Assembly (NCBI GenBank): GCA_002197995.1
Contig: NGZR01000002.1
Coordinates: 7,254,001 to 7,318,000, forward strand
DNA: 64,000 nucleotides
Source: Gaeumannomyces sp. JS-464
Taxonomy: Eukaryota > Ascomycota > Sordariomycetes > Magnaporthales > Magnaporthaceae
Direction of reading: 5' to 3'
Positions 47,866 to 61,577 of the stretch are shown here, in pieces. Under the pieces are notes generated by a model. That model was not told the DNA's origin. It did not search any database and saw only the letters and a program-made list of their open reading frames with translations. A program made the translations under genes and the position numbers. Each line of letters starts with the position of its first letter. The first letter of the stretch is position 1.

Positions 47866-49454
47866 GGTGGCGGCGATGTCTGGCGCGGGTGGGCTGGTTG
47901 GCGGCCGATGATGACGTTGCTTGAACGGCCGTCGCAAATTGATCAAGCGGGCGAGCAGGCCTGGCTATATGGCGGATTCGGTAGCTCTGCGAGGGAAGCA
48001 AAGGGGCTGGATTTCTATGCAAACAAGGGAGAAAAGATTCGATGCTTTCTCCAAAACTGGGCTCAGCAAGCTGGTATGTCAGGCAAAAGTTGTTGATGGA
48101 AGCTGCAAGCTCCCGTCGATTTGAACCTTTTTGGTTTTTCCCTTGCTCCGCTTTCGCGCGGGACCAGGGGGGCGGCGTGGACGGGAAATCAGGCCACTTG
48201 CCGGGATAGGTCGGGGCGCATTCGGCTGCAGGGCCGAACGACGCCAGACTGAACAACACCAAGCACAGGCTGGAGCAGCGAGCCACAACCACCAACAGCC
48301 GACTGGCCGCCCGCTCGCTTAGCTGGCCTGTGCACTGTGGCGGTCGGGTTAGAGCTGTGGCGCCCTGCGCGAGCACCAAAAAGAATTGAAGCCGGTGGGG
48401 CCACGTCCAGTGCACAGGGGATGGAACTCTGAAACACCAGGCTGCAGCAGCAACTACCGGCCAGGGACAGTTCGTGGGCCTACGTAACACCGTCCACGAA
48501 TGTGGTTGACGGCTTCCGCCCTTGGCTGTTCCTGACCACGTATTTGTTGGACACCTCTTGACATATGCCAAATTCTCCCGGCGGGCTGTGCTGGGCTGAC
48601 CCTTGGGGCGATGCGTACCGTGTCGCCGCCAGCTTGGGTGAGACCGGCTGTGCTGGCCATCCATATTGGCCGCAGAGTGGCAAGGTTCCTGGGAGTGCTC
48701 ACGAGGTCCGCCAGGCACGACATGCACGATTGTGCCTTTGACGAGAGTGACGGACGCTCTCGACGCAGGGCCATGCCCGTGTCGCTGGCAGCCTTACCCA
48801 TTGTTTAGTGGGGGCCCATGCATTGCCCGCCAACTCCCGGCTGGGTGCCTGTGTAATTTCCTCGTGTCTGCCCGGTACGAGGACCTACAGTGGGCCTTCT
48901 CTGGCGATGCAGCCTGACTGAGCATATGCGAGCTGGCCGCTGCAGCGAAACGGCGATTTTTCCTTTTTCCGTAGTTGGGTTTTATGTTGTCTCAATGGCC
49001 CATCTTCCTCGCTGCCATCCGCACTGTAGTCCGCTGAAGCCAGCCGCCAGCTCTGTCCGTTAGGGAACGACTCAACGCATTTTTAGCACAGCTTCCATCT
49101 CTTCGACTCAATCTGCATGCCAATTGTCACTCCCCAGCTCCACCGTTCCCTTTGCTGGGCCTTCTTCTCCACACCTCACACACCTCCTACCACCCACACT
49201 CCCCGCCTCCAACATCATACCTACCTCGACCGCTCACCCCCTTCGACCTGTCCGACCCTCCGGCTGCCGTCCAGCGCGCCCCCGCGACTACTCCCCTTGA
49301 TGGACCCTCGAGCCCCGGGCTGCTTGATGAGTGCTGGGCCGAGACATTGCGGGTGTGATGGGTAGAGCTGCCCGTTGATATCCGCTCCTGTCGTGCTCCC
49401 AAGCACCCTCTGGGCCTCCTCACCTCCTACCACTCCTCTCACCGCGTCCCGTCC
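47866..49454. promoter_or_regulatory. 1.6-kb divergent intergenic region
   Basis: Between the DUF4748-like gene and the phosphatase gene. The last 350 bases (49100-49454) are C-rich and look like a leader. No gene seen. Confidence 0.45.
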
Positions 49455-52400
49455 ATGGCCGACGGACGAGACGGGCCTGATGGCTCGTCACTGGTCCGTA
49501 CTCCCACAGCACAAACCCTTCATCCCTCCGCAAGAGACACGCCGCTAATCCTTGACGGCCCACAGAAGCCCGTCTCCTCGTTGAGGTCGCACTTCGAGAA
49601 CATGGGCAAGGGCCCGGACCAGCCCAGCGGCTCCGGATCCCCCGTTCCCACACGCGCAGCGTCTCCCGTGCAAAAGCCCGACCGCCTACGAGAGTCGACC
49701 GCCCAGATCCACGAGGCGCCGCCACCGCCGAGGCCAAAGCCGCCCGCCCGCATTCCCAGCGCTCCCAACCCCGAATCCCACCTCAACTCCCGGGCCGCGC
49801 CGCCTCCGAGGTTAAGCCCCAGCCCTGCGAACGCCGGCGCGCCCTCCCTCCACGTCCAGCCCCGCAGTCGCCGCCCAGAGGGAGACCGCTCCGTGTAGCC
49901 ACAGGGGAGTATGGAGGCAGCTTCGGGAGCAGCTTTCTGAATCCGGACTCGCTCGTCAAGCCATCCACGCCCGCCACACCGACACGTCCCTTCAAGATTC
50001 CCAGCAGCACCCCCACACCCCTGTCTTTGAGTCCCGGAGGTCACCCCGACTGGTCCCGTCACAACCCCCATCTCCACCTCCGCCGCGGCGGTCCGCGGAA
50101 CTTAAGAGAGAACGCGAGCGCGAGCGGGATCGAGATGTCAAGCCAGTCCCTCCCCAATAAACCGCGCGGACAAGCCCCTGATCCCAGCAAGGATGTCCTA
50201 CCTGGGGCCCGATACATCCCTAAACTCCCCCGACTTCACCCGCCGCTTCGTCGAGAGCAAATCGCCCTTTAGCAGCCCCCCTAGCAGCAACGGCAGCGTT
50301 GATGGAGATGCGCCTCCCACGCTACCCGCACGGCCAAAGCCCCCAGGGACGGCCACCGCCGACGACATACCTCGGAGGGGGAGCGCGATACAGCTTGAAT
50401 TTGAACCTCCGCCTCTACACCGTCTATCGCGAGCAGGCGGAAAGAGAGGGAACATGAGATGGCAAACGGTGCGGCGTTGAGGGCGGTGGGAGGGGCTAGC
50501 GCATCAAGAGGACCTTTGACGCCACAGGGTACCGGCGACCAGGGGCCGCCACTACCGACCCGGCCCGGCGCGCCCCCACAAGAGCAGAAGCAGACGGCTG
50601 CGGCACACAATGGGTATTCGGTCATGAGGCCACCGCCCAGGCCCCCGAAACCGGGCACCAACGATAACCAGATTGCCTCTGGGGCTGCCACTCAGAAGAG
50701 GGCCGTATCCACGCCTACTTCGCAGCAGCACCCACCACCTCCGCAAAGGGCACATGGCAGGACCATGACGCTCGATAGGTCATCAAGCCTCCGTGCGCCG
50801 CCGCCCCCACCGCCCACCATGTCCGCCGTCTCAGAAAACCGCGTGCCTGAGGGCTCGGCTGGCTCCAGTGCCAGGACCGAGATCAATCTGGCCTACCCCG
50901 ACTCCTCCAATACCAACCGGCGGCCGCCCTTCATCAAACAAGGTGTTCATGAGATCCACACCAAATATGACAGCCGGATATTCGATGTCTGCGGCGAGCT
51001 CGTATGCACTAGCGGTCACCTGACACGAGTCTGGAGCGTCCTGGACGGCGAGCTCCTGATGAGTCTATCGCATGGCGAGAACGTCAAGGCCACCGCAGTC
51101 GCCTTTAGACCGGGGGCCAACGTCGACGAGGAAGGCGCGAGAGTTTGGATTGGGAACAATGTGGGCGAGCTTATGGAGGCCGACATTGCCACTCAGAGCA
51201 TCGTCGCCACGAAGCCGACAGCGCATGGGCGTCACGAGATCATCAAAATCTACCGCCACTTCAACGAGCTCTGGACGCTGGACGAAGCAGGCACCCTCAA
51301 CGTTTGGGGGCCTGACGAGGAGACTGGAGTGCCCAACATGGCAGGGTCCCCGCATCAGGCATTCCGGTGCCCCAAGGGGCACACATTCTCCATTGTCGTC
51401 GAGGACGAGCTGTGGCACGCAACCGGAAAGGAGGTACGGGTCTTCTTGCCCACCATGGACGGCAAGACCCAGTTCCAGGTGCTCATACGCGCACTCTACC
51501 AAGACCAGGCAGGGGAGGTGGTGTCGGGAACCCTGATGCCCTCGGACCCAGACAAGGTCTTTCTGGGCCACGGGGACGGCAAGGTTAGCGTCTACTCTAG
51601 AGCAGACTACTCCTGCGTAGGGCTCTTCAACATTAGCTCCTTCAAGATCAACACACTGGCAGGCGTAGGCGACTACATCTGGGCGGGCTTCAACTCCGGT
51701 CGGCTCTGCGTCTACGACATTACGCAGTCCCCGTGGGTGGTCAAAAAGGACTGGCAGGCACACGACAATCCCGTAGTCAAACTAATACCGGACCGGTCGA
51801 GTTTCTGGAAGACTGAGCGGAGCCAGGTCATCTCTCTCGGCGCCGACAGCATGGTCCGGGCCTGGGACGGCTTGCTTCAGGAGGACTGGCTCGAGGGTGA
51901 GATGCAGGCCAAAGACGGCGAGTACTGCGAGATGGAGCAGCTCAAGGCCATGATCATGACGTGGAATGCCGGCGCATCGACACCCAACAGTCTGAGGTAC
52001 TCGGAGAGCGACGCCACCTTCATACAGAACCTTCTGCAGAGCAGCGACTCGCCCGACATCCTGGTATTCGGCTTCCAAGAGCTCGTAGACCTAGAGGACA
52101 AGACGGCAACGGCCAAGCGGTTCCTCAAGACGAAGAAGAAGGAAGGGTCGGACCAGGAGCGCATGAGCCACCAGTATCGCGACTGGCGCGACTTCCTTGT
52201 GCGCAGCCTCGACGACTACATGCCGGGCGAGCTGTACCACCTCCTGCAGACGGCGCACATGGTCGGGCTCTTCACGTGCATCTTTGTCAAGGCCGACATT
52301 CGCGACCGCATCCGCAACCTGAGCGCGGCCGAGGTCAAGCGCGGCATGGGCGGCCTGCACGGCAACAAGGGCGCCATCGTGGTGCGCTTCACGCTCGACG

Positions 52401-53245
52401 ACACGTCGCTCTGCTTCGTCAACTGCCATCTGGCGGCGGGGCAGACGCAGGCGCAGAGCCGCCACAACGACATACACGCCATCCTCGAGGCCGCCATCCT
52501 GCCGGTCGAGCGCGACCCCAACACTCGCATCGACAGCTTCATCGGCGGCGGCGACGGCACCATGATCCTGGACCACGAGCTCTGTCTCATCAACGGCGAC
52601 CTCAACTACCGCATTGACACCATGTCGCGCGACACGGTCGTCACGGCCGTCAAGGCCGGCAACCTCGCCAAGCTCCTGGAGCGCGACCAGCTCCTGGTGG
52701 CGCGGCGGCGCAACCCGGCCTTCCGGCTGCGCGCCTTCGAGGAGGCGGCCATCTCGTTCGCGCCCACGTACAAGTACGACGTCGGGACCGACAACTACGA
52801 CTCGTCCGAGAAGAAGCGCTCGCCTGCCTGGTGCGACCCCTGCTGCACCGCGGCGCCCGGGGGCGCATCACGCAGCTCGACTACCGCCGCCACGAGGTGC
52901 GCGTGTCGGACCACAGGCCCGTCAGCGGCCGCTTCCGCTTCTCGGTCAAGCGCATCGAACCCCGCGCCCGCGCCGTCGCCTGGATGGAGTGCCAGCAGCG
53001 GTTTGAGGACACCAAGGCGCAGATTGCCATGGAGGAAAAGTAAGTCTTTTTTGGGTGTTGCTCTTGCCCCCTCGTGTCTGTGCACATGCGTAAATGTCGA
53101 ATCGCTAACCGACATACCCCCTTATAACAACAGGCTCTACTACCTCATGCAGATCATCGGATACGATGAAGTCACCAGCCGCCAGCTCATAACAGAAAGA
53201 TCGTCTCGCAGAGTCCACAGAAGCCCTAGTAGGAATAGGGGCTAG
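49455..53245 (+). CDS. WD40-containing inositol polyphosphate 5-phosphatase
   Basis: The N-terminus from ATG 49455 is disordered and proline-rich and contains VSSLRSHFENM. From about 50940 a WD40-like propeller follows (IFDVCGELVCTSGHLTRVWS, VWIGNNVGELMEAD, VFLGHGDGKVSVYSR, YIWAGFNSGRLCVYD). The IPPc catalytic domain has WNAG (51962), FGFQELVDLE, GGLHGNKGAIVVRF, FVNCHLAAG, INGDLNYRID and SDHRPVSG (about 52905). It removes the 5-phosphate of phosphoinositides or inositol phosphates at membranes. An intron at 53040-53133 (branch CGCTAAC) joins AMEEK to LYYLMQIIGY in phase; the stop is at 53243-53245. Frame corrections are needed in the N-terminal region (about 49860-50160) and at about 52838, where one G is missing in the codon after WCD. 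About 1,230 aa. Confidence 0.88.
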
Positions 53246-54342
53246 TGAGCAGCGTGCCTAGCAAAGACTTACCTAGTATCGGGTTCAAACGGGGGAAAGA
53301 AAGAGGAAAAAGAAAGAGCATGACATAGCGTTCCCATAGCAAAACACGCATTACGAAGCGCGGCAACTGTGTGATAGAATTGTTTTCCGAAATCGAATAT
53401 ATATGGAGGTTCGGCAAGCGGCCATGTTTGCTCCTTTTTGTTGTGGCTGCCTGCCCTCTTGATTTGTGTCACTGCCAGGCGGCATCGAAAGAGGAGTCGA
53501 CGGTTACTTCTCCGCTCAGCGATCGCGAGGCGGAACAAGGCCTAGCCGTCAGTTGCACATGAGGGTTGGCGCACGTCTCTACTCCCACGTTCGCCATCTA
53601 GCGCTTGGGAAATGGTGGAAATAAAGGCGAAAAAAGAGGAAACTTGGAGAATGGAGACAGAGAACAAGAGCAGACTTTGGGGACCGAGTCTCAACTGATA
53701 TGGGGCGAGCAGCATCAAGGGCATCCAAAGGGGTCCAGGGGCTCGGGTTTCGATTCAACATTTGACACTACCACCAGCGCAAATCTCCATTATCAATTGT
53801 TCGATTCTATTCCTTAAAGGTAGGTAGGTACTTGTCTAGTCACTTACCCGTGACAACACACACTACCGATTTAGTTATGAAAATGAATGCTTTTTTTTCT
53901 TCTTTTTTTTTTTCTACGGCGTCCTGAATCCTATGGTCAATAAATGGAGGCAGGGGGGAGAAGAAGAAAGTCTAATCTATGTTGTGTGCAAGGAAACGAC
54001 CGTCTAGGGTGTCTAATAAATACTTCGTGATTCGTAATAAAATGCTTCGCCGTGATAGTGCGTGTACAAACTCGAATGGGCCAAAGGCCGAAAGCAAAGT
54101 GCAAGAGAAAGTCATAAATAAATAAGAAAGAATGCAGGACTTAAAAGACAAGGTCTAGAAAAGAAAACCGGCAGGAGACTCGCGACAAAACCTCATCCAC
54201 GCCCTTCGGGTGTAACCAGCAGATGAGCTGTAACACCAAAAGGCAACCCGAGAGAGGAAAAAATAAAAAATAAAATAGTAATAGAACGAGAGAATGGAAC
54301 ACAGATATTTAGCCACGCCCTCCTCGCTAGCAGCATCCGGCA
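53246..54342. other. Convergent intergenic region
   Basis: About 1.1 kb, AT-richer, with GGTAGGTAGGTA at 53819-53830 and T- and A-rich runs. No gene seen. Confidence 0.5.
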
Positions 54343-56624
54343 TCACTGCACCTGCAGGATCTTGCTCTTGCTCGCCTTCTGCTCCACCATGTGCGAGACC
54401 CAGCCGTCGACCTCGCGGAGCGCGCGGCGCGGGTCCTTCTTGCGCTTCAGAAGGAAGCCCTGGATCTCGGCGGGCGAGAAGCGGCAGTTGGGGATCTTGG
54501 AGCCGAAGGCGGCTGCGATCCGCGCCAGCTCCTTGGTATCGGTGAGCGCCGTCTCGCTCTCCTCGCAGGCGCCGCCGTGCACATCCGACTCCTTCTTTTC
54601 ATCGGCATCGTCATGTGCAATGGCGCCACTTTCTCTAGTGACTGAAATCTTTGGCGGCCCGACCCCGAGCAGTCGGGCTTTGTCTCCTCCGCGGTTGGCG
54701 GCAAGATCATTCTCGCCATCGTTACCACCACCCTCCTCCGTCCCGCTGATGAAGTTGATGATTCTGGTCGCCAGGGCTACCAGTTTCGTTTCCAGAGCAC
54801 CCATGAGACACGTAGGGGCAAAAAGTCTGACAATAGAATCTCCTATGTCCTTAGGCTCCCGCGGCTTCCGAGGTTGCAGCATGCCGGCCGGCGTAGGAGC
54901 CTGCGGGGCCCAACGGGGCTGACTGGCCTCATACATGCGCTGGAACAGCTCACAGGCCTGCTCCTGGGTGGCGTTCCCGAAGGCAACCTGCAGATCGACT
55001 CTGCCGGGTCTGATCAAGGCCTCGTCCAGCACCTCGGGTCGGTTCGTGGTCATGATGAGCACCCTGCCCTCATGCGACGCCACGCCGTCGATGGCGTTGA
55101 GCAAGCCCGAGAGCGAGATGCCGTTGCCCTCGTTTTCGAGGCCGAGCCCGCCGATTCCGTGCCCTCCGAGGCGCCTCGCTCTGGGCGCCACCCTCGCGGG
55201 GTTCGCAGCCTTCTTGTCGCTTCTGCGAGTGAGGTGAGCAGTCTTAGCTTTATCATCCTCTTTTGCATTTTCGCTCCCTTGGGTCTGCTTTCCAGCTCCA
55301 TCTTCTGCCGATTTACCGCCATCCTTGTCCTCGTCGTCGTTGTCGTTGCCATCGTCGTCGGGGCGGCTCAGGCCAGCCGTGTCGATATCCTCCAGAAGTA
55401 CAACACACCGGCGCGGCAGGCTGTTGAAGAGCATCACCAGGTCCTCCTCGGTTAGCGCTGGGTCGAGCAGGCTAATGACGAATATATCTAGGCCGAAAAC
55501 TCCCGCGAGGGCAAACGATAGCGACGTCTTGCCCGTACCCGGGAGGCCCGTGGAAGAGGTAACCGCGGCGCAGCGGGATGCCACGAGTGGCATACCACAG
55601 TGGGGTCGCCGGGTGTAGGTACTCGTTGATATCTGCCAGGAGCTGGCGCTTTTGCTTGTGGTCGAGCACGACAGTAGACATGGGCCTGACTGGGCGGTTG
55701 GCCACTGTGGACCACGAGTTTCTGCCTCCGAACCTGCGCATCGTAGATGTGTTGGGCCGCTTGATGACCGTGCGGACAAAATGCTCCTTGAAGTAGTCCT
55801 CCCTCACGTGCTGGAGCAGCCTCTTGATTGGCTCAGGCGAGAAAGAGAAGCATGAAAGGACCATGGTCTCCGTATCTTTGATGACCGAGGCACCAAAGGG
55901 GTTGCTGCTACTCGCGAGCATGCTGTCTCGCTTCCGATAGATGCTGAAGTAGGTCCCTCTGAACCAAAATCCATGCGTGCCCATGGCCGGAACATAGCGG
56001 GGAGGCTGAATACCGCGGCGTCAGCACACGTGTTTCCCTTGACATCTCACCCGGGGCAGCACCATGACTCACCGTGTTCGCGTGCTGGTATGAGAAGTTG
56101 AGGTACGAGTCCTTTCCGTTACCGTCGAGGGCGCGGAGCGGCACGTTATGCCTGACCTCGTCGTTGCTCTGCTCCTCCCAGGCACTTATCATGGACGATT
56201 CGGCCATGAGAGACCGCGCGTTGCCGACGTGGGGTTGGGCGGCCAGCCACTTCAGGACCTGTTCGTAGATGTCGTCATCGCTGCTGATATGTATCGAGGC
56301 CATCAGATATTCCTCAACCAGGCTGTAGATGAGGTCCCATGCCTGACGGGCCAGCCGGCACGCTGCCCAGAGCAAGCCCAAGAAGGCAACTACTGCGGCG
56401 AGGTCAAGACCCAGATAAGCACCAAAGGTGGAGTTCATGACCATGAAGGTGTGCAAGAATGGGTTGATCTGTGCGCCGAAAAGGGGCATGAGTCCCTCGA
56501 ATCCTATGGGGAGCTGGGCCCCGGGGGTGCCGGTGACGTTGCTGGCGCTAGTGCTGGCGGTCATGGTCGCCGTGATATTGTCGAGGGAAGGCAGGAGGTC
56601 TTTGAGAATGGCGTCGAAGTCCAT
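54343..56624 (-). CDS. BCS1-like AAA ATPase
   Basis: Start at 56624. The first exon (56073-56624) contains a transmembrane helix (LDLAAVVAFLGLLWAAC) and the BCS1 N-terminal domain; an intron at 56006-56072 joins HANT to PPRYVPAMGTHGFWFRGTYF. The AAA module has RRGYLFHGPPG/TGKTSLSFA (Walker A, about 55520-55560), VVLLEDID (Walker B), SGLLNAIDGVASHEGRVLIM, TTNRPEVLDEAL and IRPGRVD. An extra T at about 55537 breaks the frame exactly within Walker A. Between Walker B and the sensor region an acidic/basic insert of about 80 residues (NDNDDEDKDGG...) interrupts the fold. BCS1 itself inserts Rieske protein into complex III; fungi carry several BCS1-like paralogues, so whether this is the true BCS1 is open. 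Confidence 0.85.
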
Positions 56625-59600
56625 GGCGCTAGTTGTGCAAATAGAGTATATTGCGGGGAAAGACTAGGTGTCGATCTTTACGGAGACCCAGTCTTGCCGG
56701 GTTTGGGAGTGTGGCAAGAGTAGGGGGTGAGTAAGACAGCAGAGGCAGAGAGCACGCGGCACATGAGGCACCCCTACGTACTTATACACCTAGTGTGTTG
56801 CTCGTGCTCTACAGGCCGATGGCTGGAAGGCCGCGGTGATGTGGGGGTGTATGGTTAAGGTATTCTTTGGGCACACAAAGGTGCGGAGTCAAGGCCAAAG
56901 CAGGCTGGGTAGGTGAATGCCGTATACACGAAGCTCAGTCTATCTCATTATGAGCGAGTGTTGGTGCTGTGGCCGGCAAGTGAAGTGACTCGACCCTCCA
57001 CGGGCCTTGTAGAGGGCGACCTGGCCGAGAAAAAAGGGGACCAGGCAGCTCGGCTGTCCTGCCGGCAGGCATGGACGACTCCATGGGGTGCACATCGGAA
57101 TCCATTTGCCAAGTGCTTGCAGGTCAAAGCCGCCGCGGGCGGGACAAACAAAGCAGAGCGGCGAATGGCGAGGCAGGTGACTGCTGGGTCGGTAGGTTGA
57201 CAAGGCCTAGGGAGCTGAGACGGAGCGTCAATGGCGCTCCACGCTTCGTTGAAGTGAGATAGCCAAGGCAGTGAGGTGTGAGAGGTGTGCGTGTGCGCGT
57301 GTGTCATGGCCGAGAAGAGGCCTCGGTCCGCATAACGGGGCCGCCAACGTAACAGGCCAGGGTATGCGGCCATGGAATGTGTTATGGGTTAAGTGAAGAT
57401 GGGGCGAAGTCCTCGGACGACATCTGGTCCGCTCAGAACTGCACCATGCAACGGTCTTACAACCGAGGCCCAACACGCTCGTGGCCTGGCCGTACTGGCG
57501 TTCCACGACGCTTGGGTGCCAATTTCGAGCGCGGCAACGAAGGTGGCCGGCTGGCGATTGGGATAGGAGGTATCAATGGAAGGGAGCTGGAGGGTGTGTT
57601 GTTGGGAGCTTGGAGCACGGGCTTGCCCGAATGCAAGAGGAGGAAATCGCGACGGAGACCTTCCCTGCCTAAATTTGCTTAGCTCCCCTCTTACATCACC
57701 GCGCAGTGGAGACCACCGTCAGCTAAGGTCGCAGCACGTGGCCACTATATTCAACTGTCATATACCTTTGGGCCCCGTAGGGCTACCTAGGTTGCCCAGG
57801 TACCATCTCACCCTTATAACTTTTCAAGCGGTGCCCGCCCGATCATGGTACTTCGGGTGAGGATCCGAGAGCACGAGAGTCGAGGAGGGGAGACGGAGAG
57901 AAGAAAGAGTCAGACACCGGGGAGGAGCTGCACCTATAAGGCTGACCCAAAAGAAGCGATACACATTTCAAGGACGAAGCACGGGCTTGTCCGAGGCAGG
58001 CAGCCGCATCCCCCCAAAATCCAAAATCCCCACCAACCGAAAAAGAGGCCAATTCCTTACGGGCTTATGAGGAACCGCCTCGAGGCAGGCGGTGGCGTGT
58101 AGGTACCCGGGCTTGGGGACGAAGTACAGAGCGACACGAAGGCCTGCATTTTCCAGCGGTTTCCATCATCCCGGAGAATAACAGCCAGCACCAACGACCA
58201 CCACATGGGTCACCTACTTCCCGCCTTTTGTCCAACGACACAGCTGAAATTTCCGCCAAACAACACGCACTAACCGCGCGGCAGTGTAATGGGATGGGGG
58301 TGACACGAATGTCGAGCAACCAGACCTTGTGTTCAGCTTTCTGCACATTGTGACGTGGGTTGTGAAAGGTAAAAAGCAAGTGCAGTCGAATGACATCGCC
58401 AGGCACTCGCCTAGCAGGCAATTCGTGGCAAGTAAAGGTTTTTTTTGTGGTGGCCATGTGACGGACGTGGGAGCAGCCCCGAGCGGTTGCAACTCGAAGG
58501 GCCACCGCCACCCCATCCTCGGCACGGAGTTGGCGATGGGGAGGAAGGCCAAGAAATGAGAGAAGTAACAAGCCGGAAGAGGGAAAAAGAAAACAACGAT
58601 ATCAATGCCAAGTAGCATGGATCGCGCCACTGGTTCCTGGCAGACCGGTTTCGCCCCCAAGTCTTGGGCCTAAAAAAAAAAAAAAAAATAAAAAACCCCT
58701 ACACGATGTGGCATCTGCATAGATCTGCGCAGGAGCGCCAGTTGCATATAGCTGCCGCCTGATTAGGATTGCGGCTCGGTGGCTGCATCTTCCAAGCCAG
58801 GGGCAAGCGACCCAACCCCGGCTCCCCGGTCTGGCCCTTCAGGATTGCCCGCCCTCTGCTTGCAGGCAAGTTGCAGGGGTCCAGTGTTAAATGCACCTTT
58901 ACGGTACGGCCGATGCAAGATGCTGACAAGCTGGGCCATGGCGCAGCCTTTCCAGGGTGGCTGTTGGTGGAGCATGAAGCCATACACACGCACTGTCCCT
59001 TGCCAGCGTCGTCGCTGCGCAAGTGCACAGTAAATTGAAAGTAGGCATTTGCCCAATGAACACAGAGGATCCGACCAAAAGGGAAACCAACGCTTCTTGG
59101 AAATGTGCTGTTATTCCTTTAAATGGCTGTCACCTAGGTTCCCAATCCCTCGCCCAAAAAAACTGACCGAAATGGACGCTTGGTAGGCTGTTTCGTTATT
59201 CCAGTTCGGGCTGCCTCCCCAGACAACAGGGGTCATCGACCTTTTTCAAAATTCAAAGCGAAACGGCTTCCTTACTCATCTGCCGGCCGAGTGCCCGTCG
59301 GTGCCAGAAAAAGAGACGCGAACCTGGCCGAGGAAAATCGCCAACAAAACAAAACACTGCAGCAGGCCTGCGGCGAGTGTCTAGCCCCCCGCATCTACCA
59401 GGGCAACATCTTGCGGGGCTCCTCCACCGGCTTCATCGGGAATTGTCCTAGCTCCTATGGATTTCAGCCGCTGGAGTGATTCCAACACTCGGGGAGACCG
59501 ATAAAAGAGACCGCGGCCGACAAACGCGACCGAAATCTACCCCCATCTGTGTGTGCTATTGAGCCAGATAGGGGCGACGTGCGGGGCTGTGGTCCGTGGT

Positions 59601-59846
59601 CCTGGCCACGCGGCTATGGGTGCCGGCCACCTTCGATGCTCCGCTCGAGACGCCGTGACGAGATCCCGAGGCGCCTGCTGATTCTTTAAAGGAAGGCTCG
59701 TTGCCAATGATCCGGGCACCAGAAGGGCCCAACACAGATGTGTTTGTGTTCCCTCAACATGAGAGCGAAAAAAAAAAAAAATCCCGGCTTATACGACGTG
59801 ATCCAACGCCTCCCTTTGCGGCCAGGTTTGCCCGGGCACGAGGTCC
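56625..59846. other. 3.2-kb gene-free region
   Basis: The longest stretch without a supported gene. It contains a 17-base A run at 58672-58688 and GCTACCTAGGT near 57782. No protein family or RNA gene was recognised in it on either strand. Confidence 0.45.
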
Positions 59847-61577
59847 CTAATTCGCCTCCGTCTTCTGCCTCTTGGGCGACGGCTGCTGTCTCTTCTGCTG
59901 CTCGGCCTCGTACTCGGTCAGGTGCGCGCCTGCCTCCCTCAGCAGCTCGACGCAGCCGCTGTTGCCCATCTTCTCGGCCAGGAAGAGAGGGGTGTTGTTG
60001 GCCCGGTTGCGCACATGCACGCTCGCGCCCCTCATGAGCAGATCCCGCAGGACCTCGGTCGCCGGCCCACCGCCGCCAGGTGCACCGCTGTGTTGCCCGC
60101 GTAGTCGGACCGCTTGAGTAACTGCTGGCCCGTCACCTCGTCGCTCGCCAGCATCTCCCGCACTCTGGCCAGGTCGCCGTTCTGGATCGCGTACCCCAGC
60201 TCTGTGAACCGCGTCTCCGCCACTGACAGCGGGCTCTTGAGACCCGCACTGATGGAGTTTTCGCGCGATCGTCCTTCTGGGAAGCCGTCGCCGGGATGGG
60301 AGAAGGTTGGCTGCACCGACTCGGTCATCTCGCCCCTCAGTGACTGCGCCATCATACCCACTATCTCTGTGTATGTGAGGCCCTCGAGCGCAAGCAGGTA
60401 CGAAAGCTTGGTCAACGCGCCCTCTGTAGTCAGATCCTGGCCGAAAACAACACCCGCCCGGCCCAGAGCCGTGCCGGGGGCGTACAGCGGCGACACGAAG
60501 CCGTTGGTGCACTGGCTGACGTTGATGATAACAATGCCGCGCTCCACGGCCGAACGAATAACCTTGGTAAAGCTGCCGTCGATGCCTCCAGGGGCGTTAC
60601 CCATGCCAAAGGTCTCGAGGATGAGACCCTTGAGGCCGGCCACGTGCAGGACCGAGTCCAGCATCTCGGGCTTAATGCCGGGGAAGATGCGGATGCAGGC
60701 TACATGTTGAGTGTCAAGGTAAGTCTTCACCTGGAAGCCCGCAATCCTAGTAGGCCGGCGCACCAGAGACCAGTTGACGTCGACGCCCAGGCTCGTCACC
60801 TTGGCGAGAGGGGGGAAGTTGGGGCTGTCGAAGGCGGCGAATGCCGATGCTGAGACCTTGGTGGTCCGGTTACCACGGTAGAGGGTGTGGTGGAAGAATA
60901 GGCAGACCTCGGGGATAATGAAGGTTCCCGCAATGATCAATGATCCAACAAGTTGTCAGTCGCATCCGACTGCAGGGCAAAGATGGACGCCTGGGAGCCA
61001 GTGAGAATGACAGGCTTGCCGAGGTCGGACATCATGAAGGATAGAGCAGAAGCCGAGTAGGCCAGTGAGTCGGTGCCATGGAGCACGACGAATCCGTCGA
61101 ACAGCCGGTAGTTCTCCTTGACCGTCTGGGCAATCTCGGCCCAGCCGGAAGACGAGATGGAGCTTGAGTCCAGCAGCGGGTTGAACTCCAAGGCACAGTA
61201 TCGGATATGCCTCGAGTATGAGCTCAAGGGGGTCCTGAGACTGGGGAGACTGAGCATCTTGCCATTGTGGTAGGCGTGGAGCTCGTTGCCTGCGTGCCGT
61301 TTCGTGTAAGTCTACTAGCACTGCTCAGGGACAAAGAATGGCGCCTGAGACCTTGGGTTCTCCTACCTTGGCCGGGAGATAGATCATTGAAGGAGGGCCG
61401 CGGGGCCATGGCATGCTCCAAGAAGCCATTTACAGGGACCAAGCCATCTTCAGACGGCTGCATGCAGATGGTACCGCCCGTGATAATGATAAGAACACGG
61501 GATTCCGGGTAGGAAGACTTGGGACTCGCCCGTCCCGGGACGGTAGGCTGCCCCATTGCCGTGTGTCCGCTGGCCAT
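59847..61577 (-). CDS. Type I L-asparaginase with C-terminal ankyrin repeats
   Basis: Start at 61577 (MASGHTAMGQ), chosen because homology begins just after it with VLIIITGGTICMQPSEDG, which holds the first catalytic Thr. Exon 2 starts at 61289 after an intron at 61290-61366 and gives NELHAYHNGKMLSLPS, VVLHGTDSLAYSASAL (second Thr/Asp pair), KPVILTGSQ and GLILETFGMGNAPGG. The C-terminal third has ankyrin-like units (ELGYAIQNGDLARVREML, NTAVHLAAVG, NNTPLFLAEKMGNSGCVELL). Single-base shifts occur at about 60943 (NLLD/LIIAGTFIIPE) and about 60075 (HLAAV/GGGPATEV). It hydrolyses asparagine to aspartate and ammonia; with no signal peptide it should be cytosolic. About 551 aa. Confidence 0.88.
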
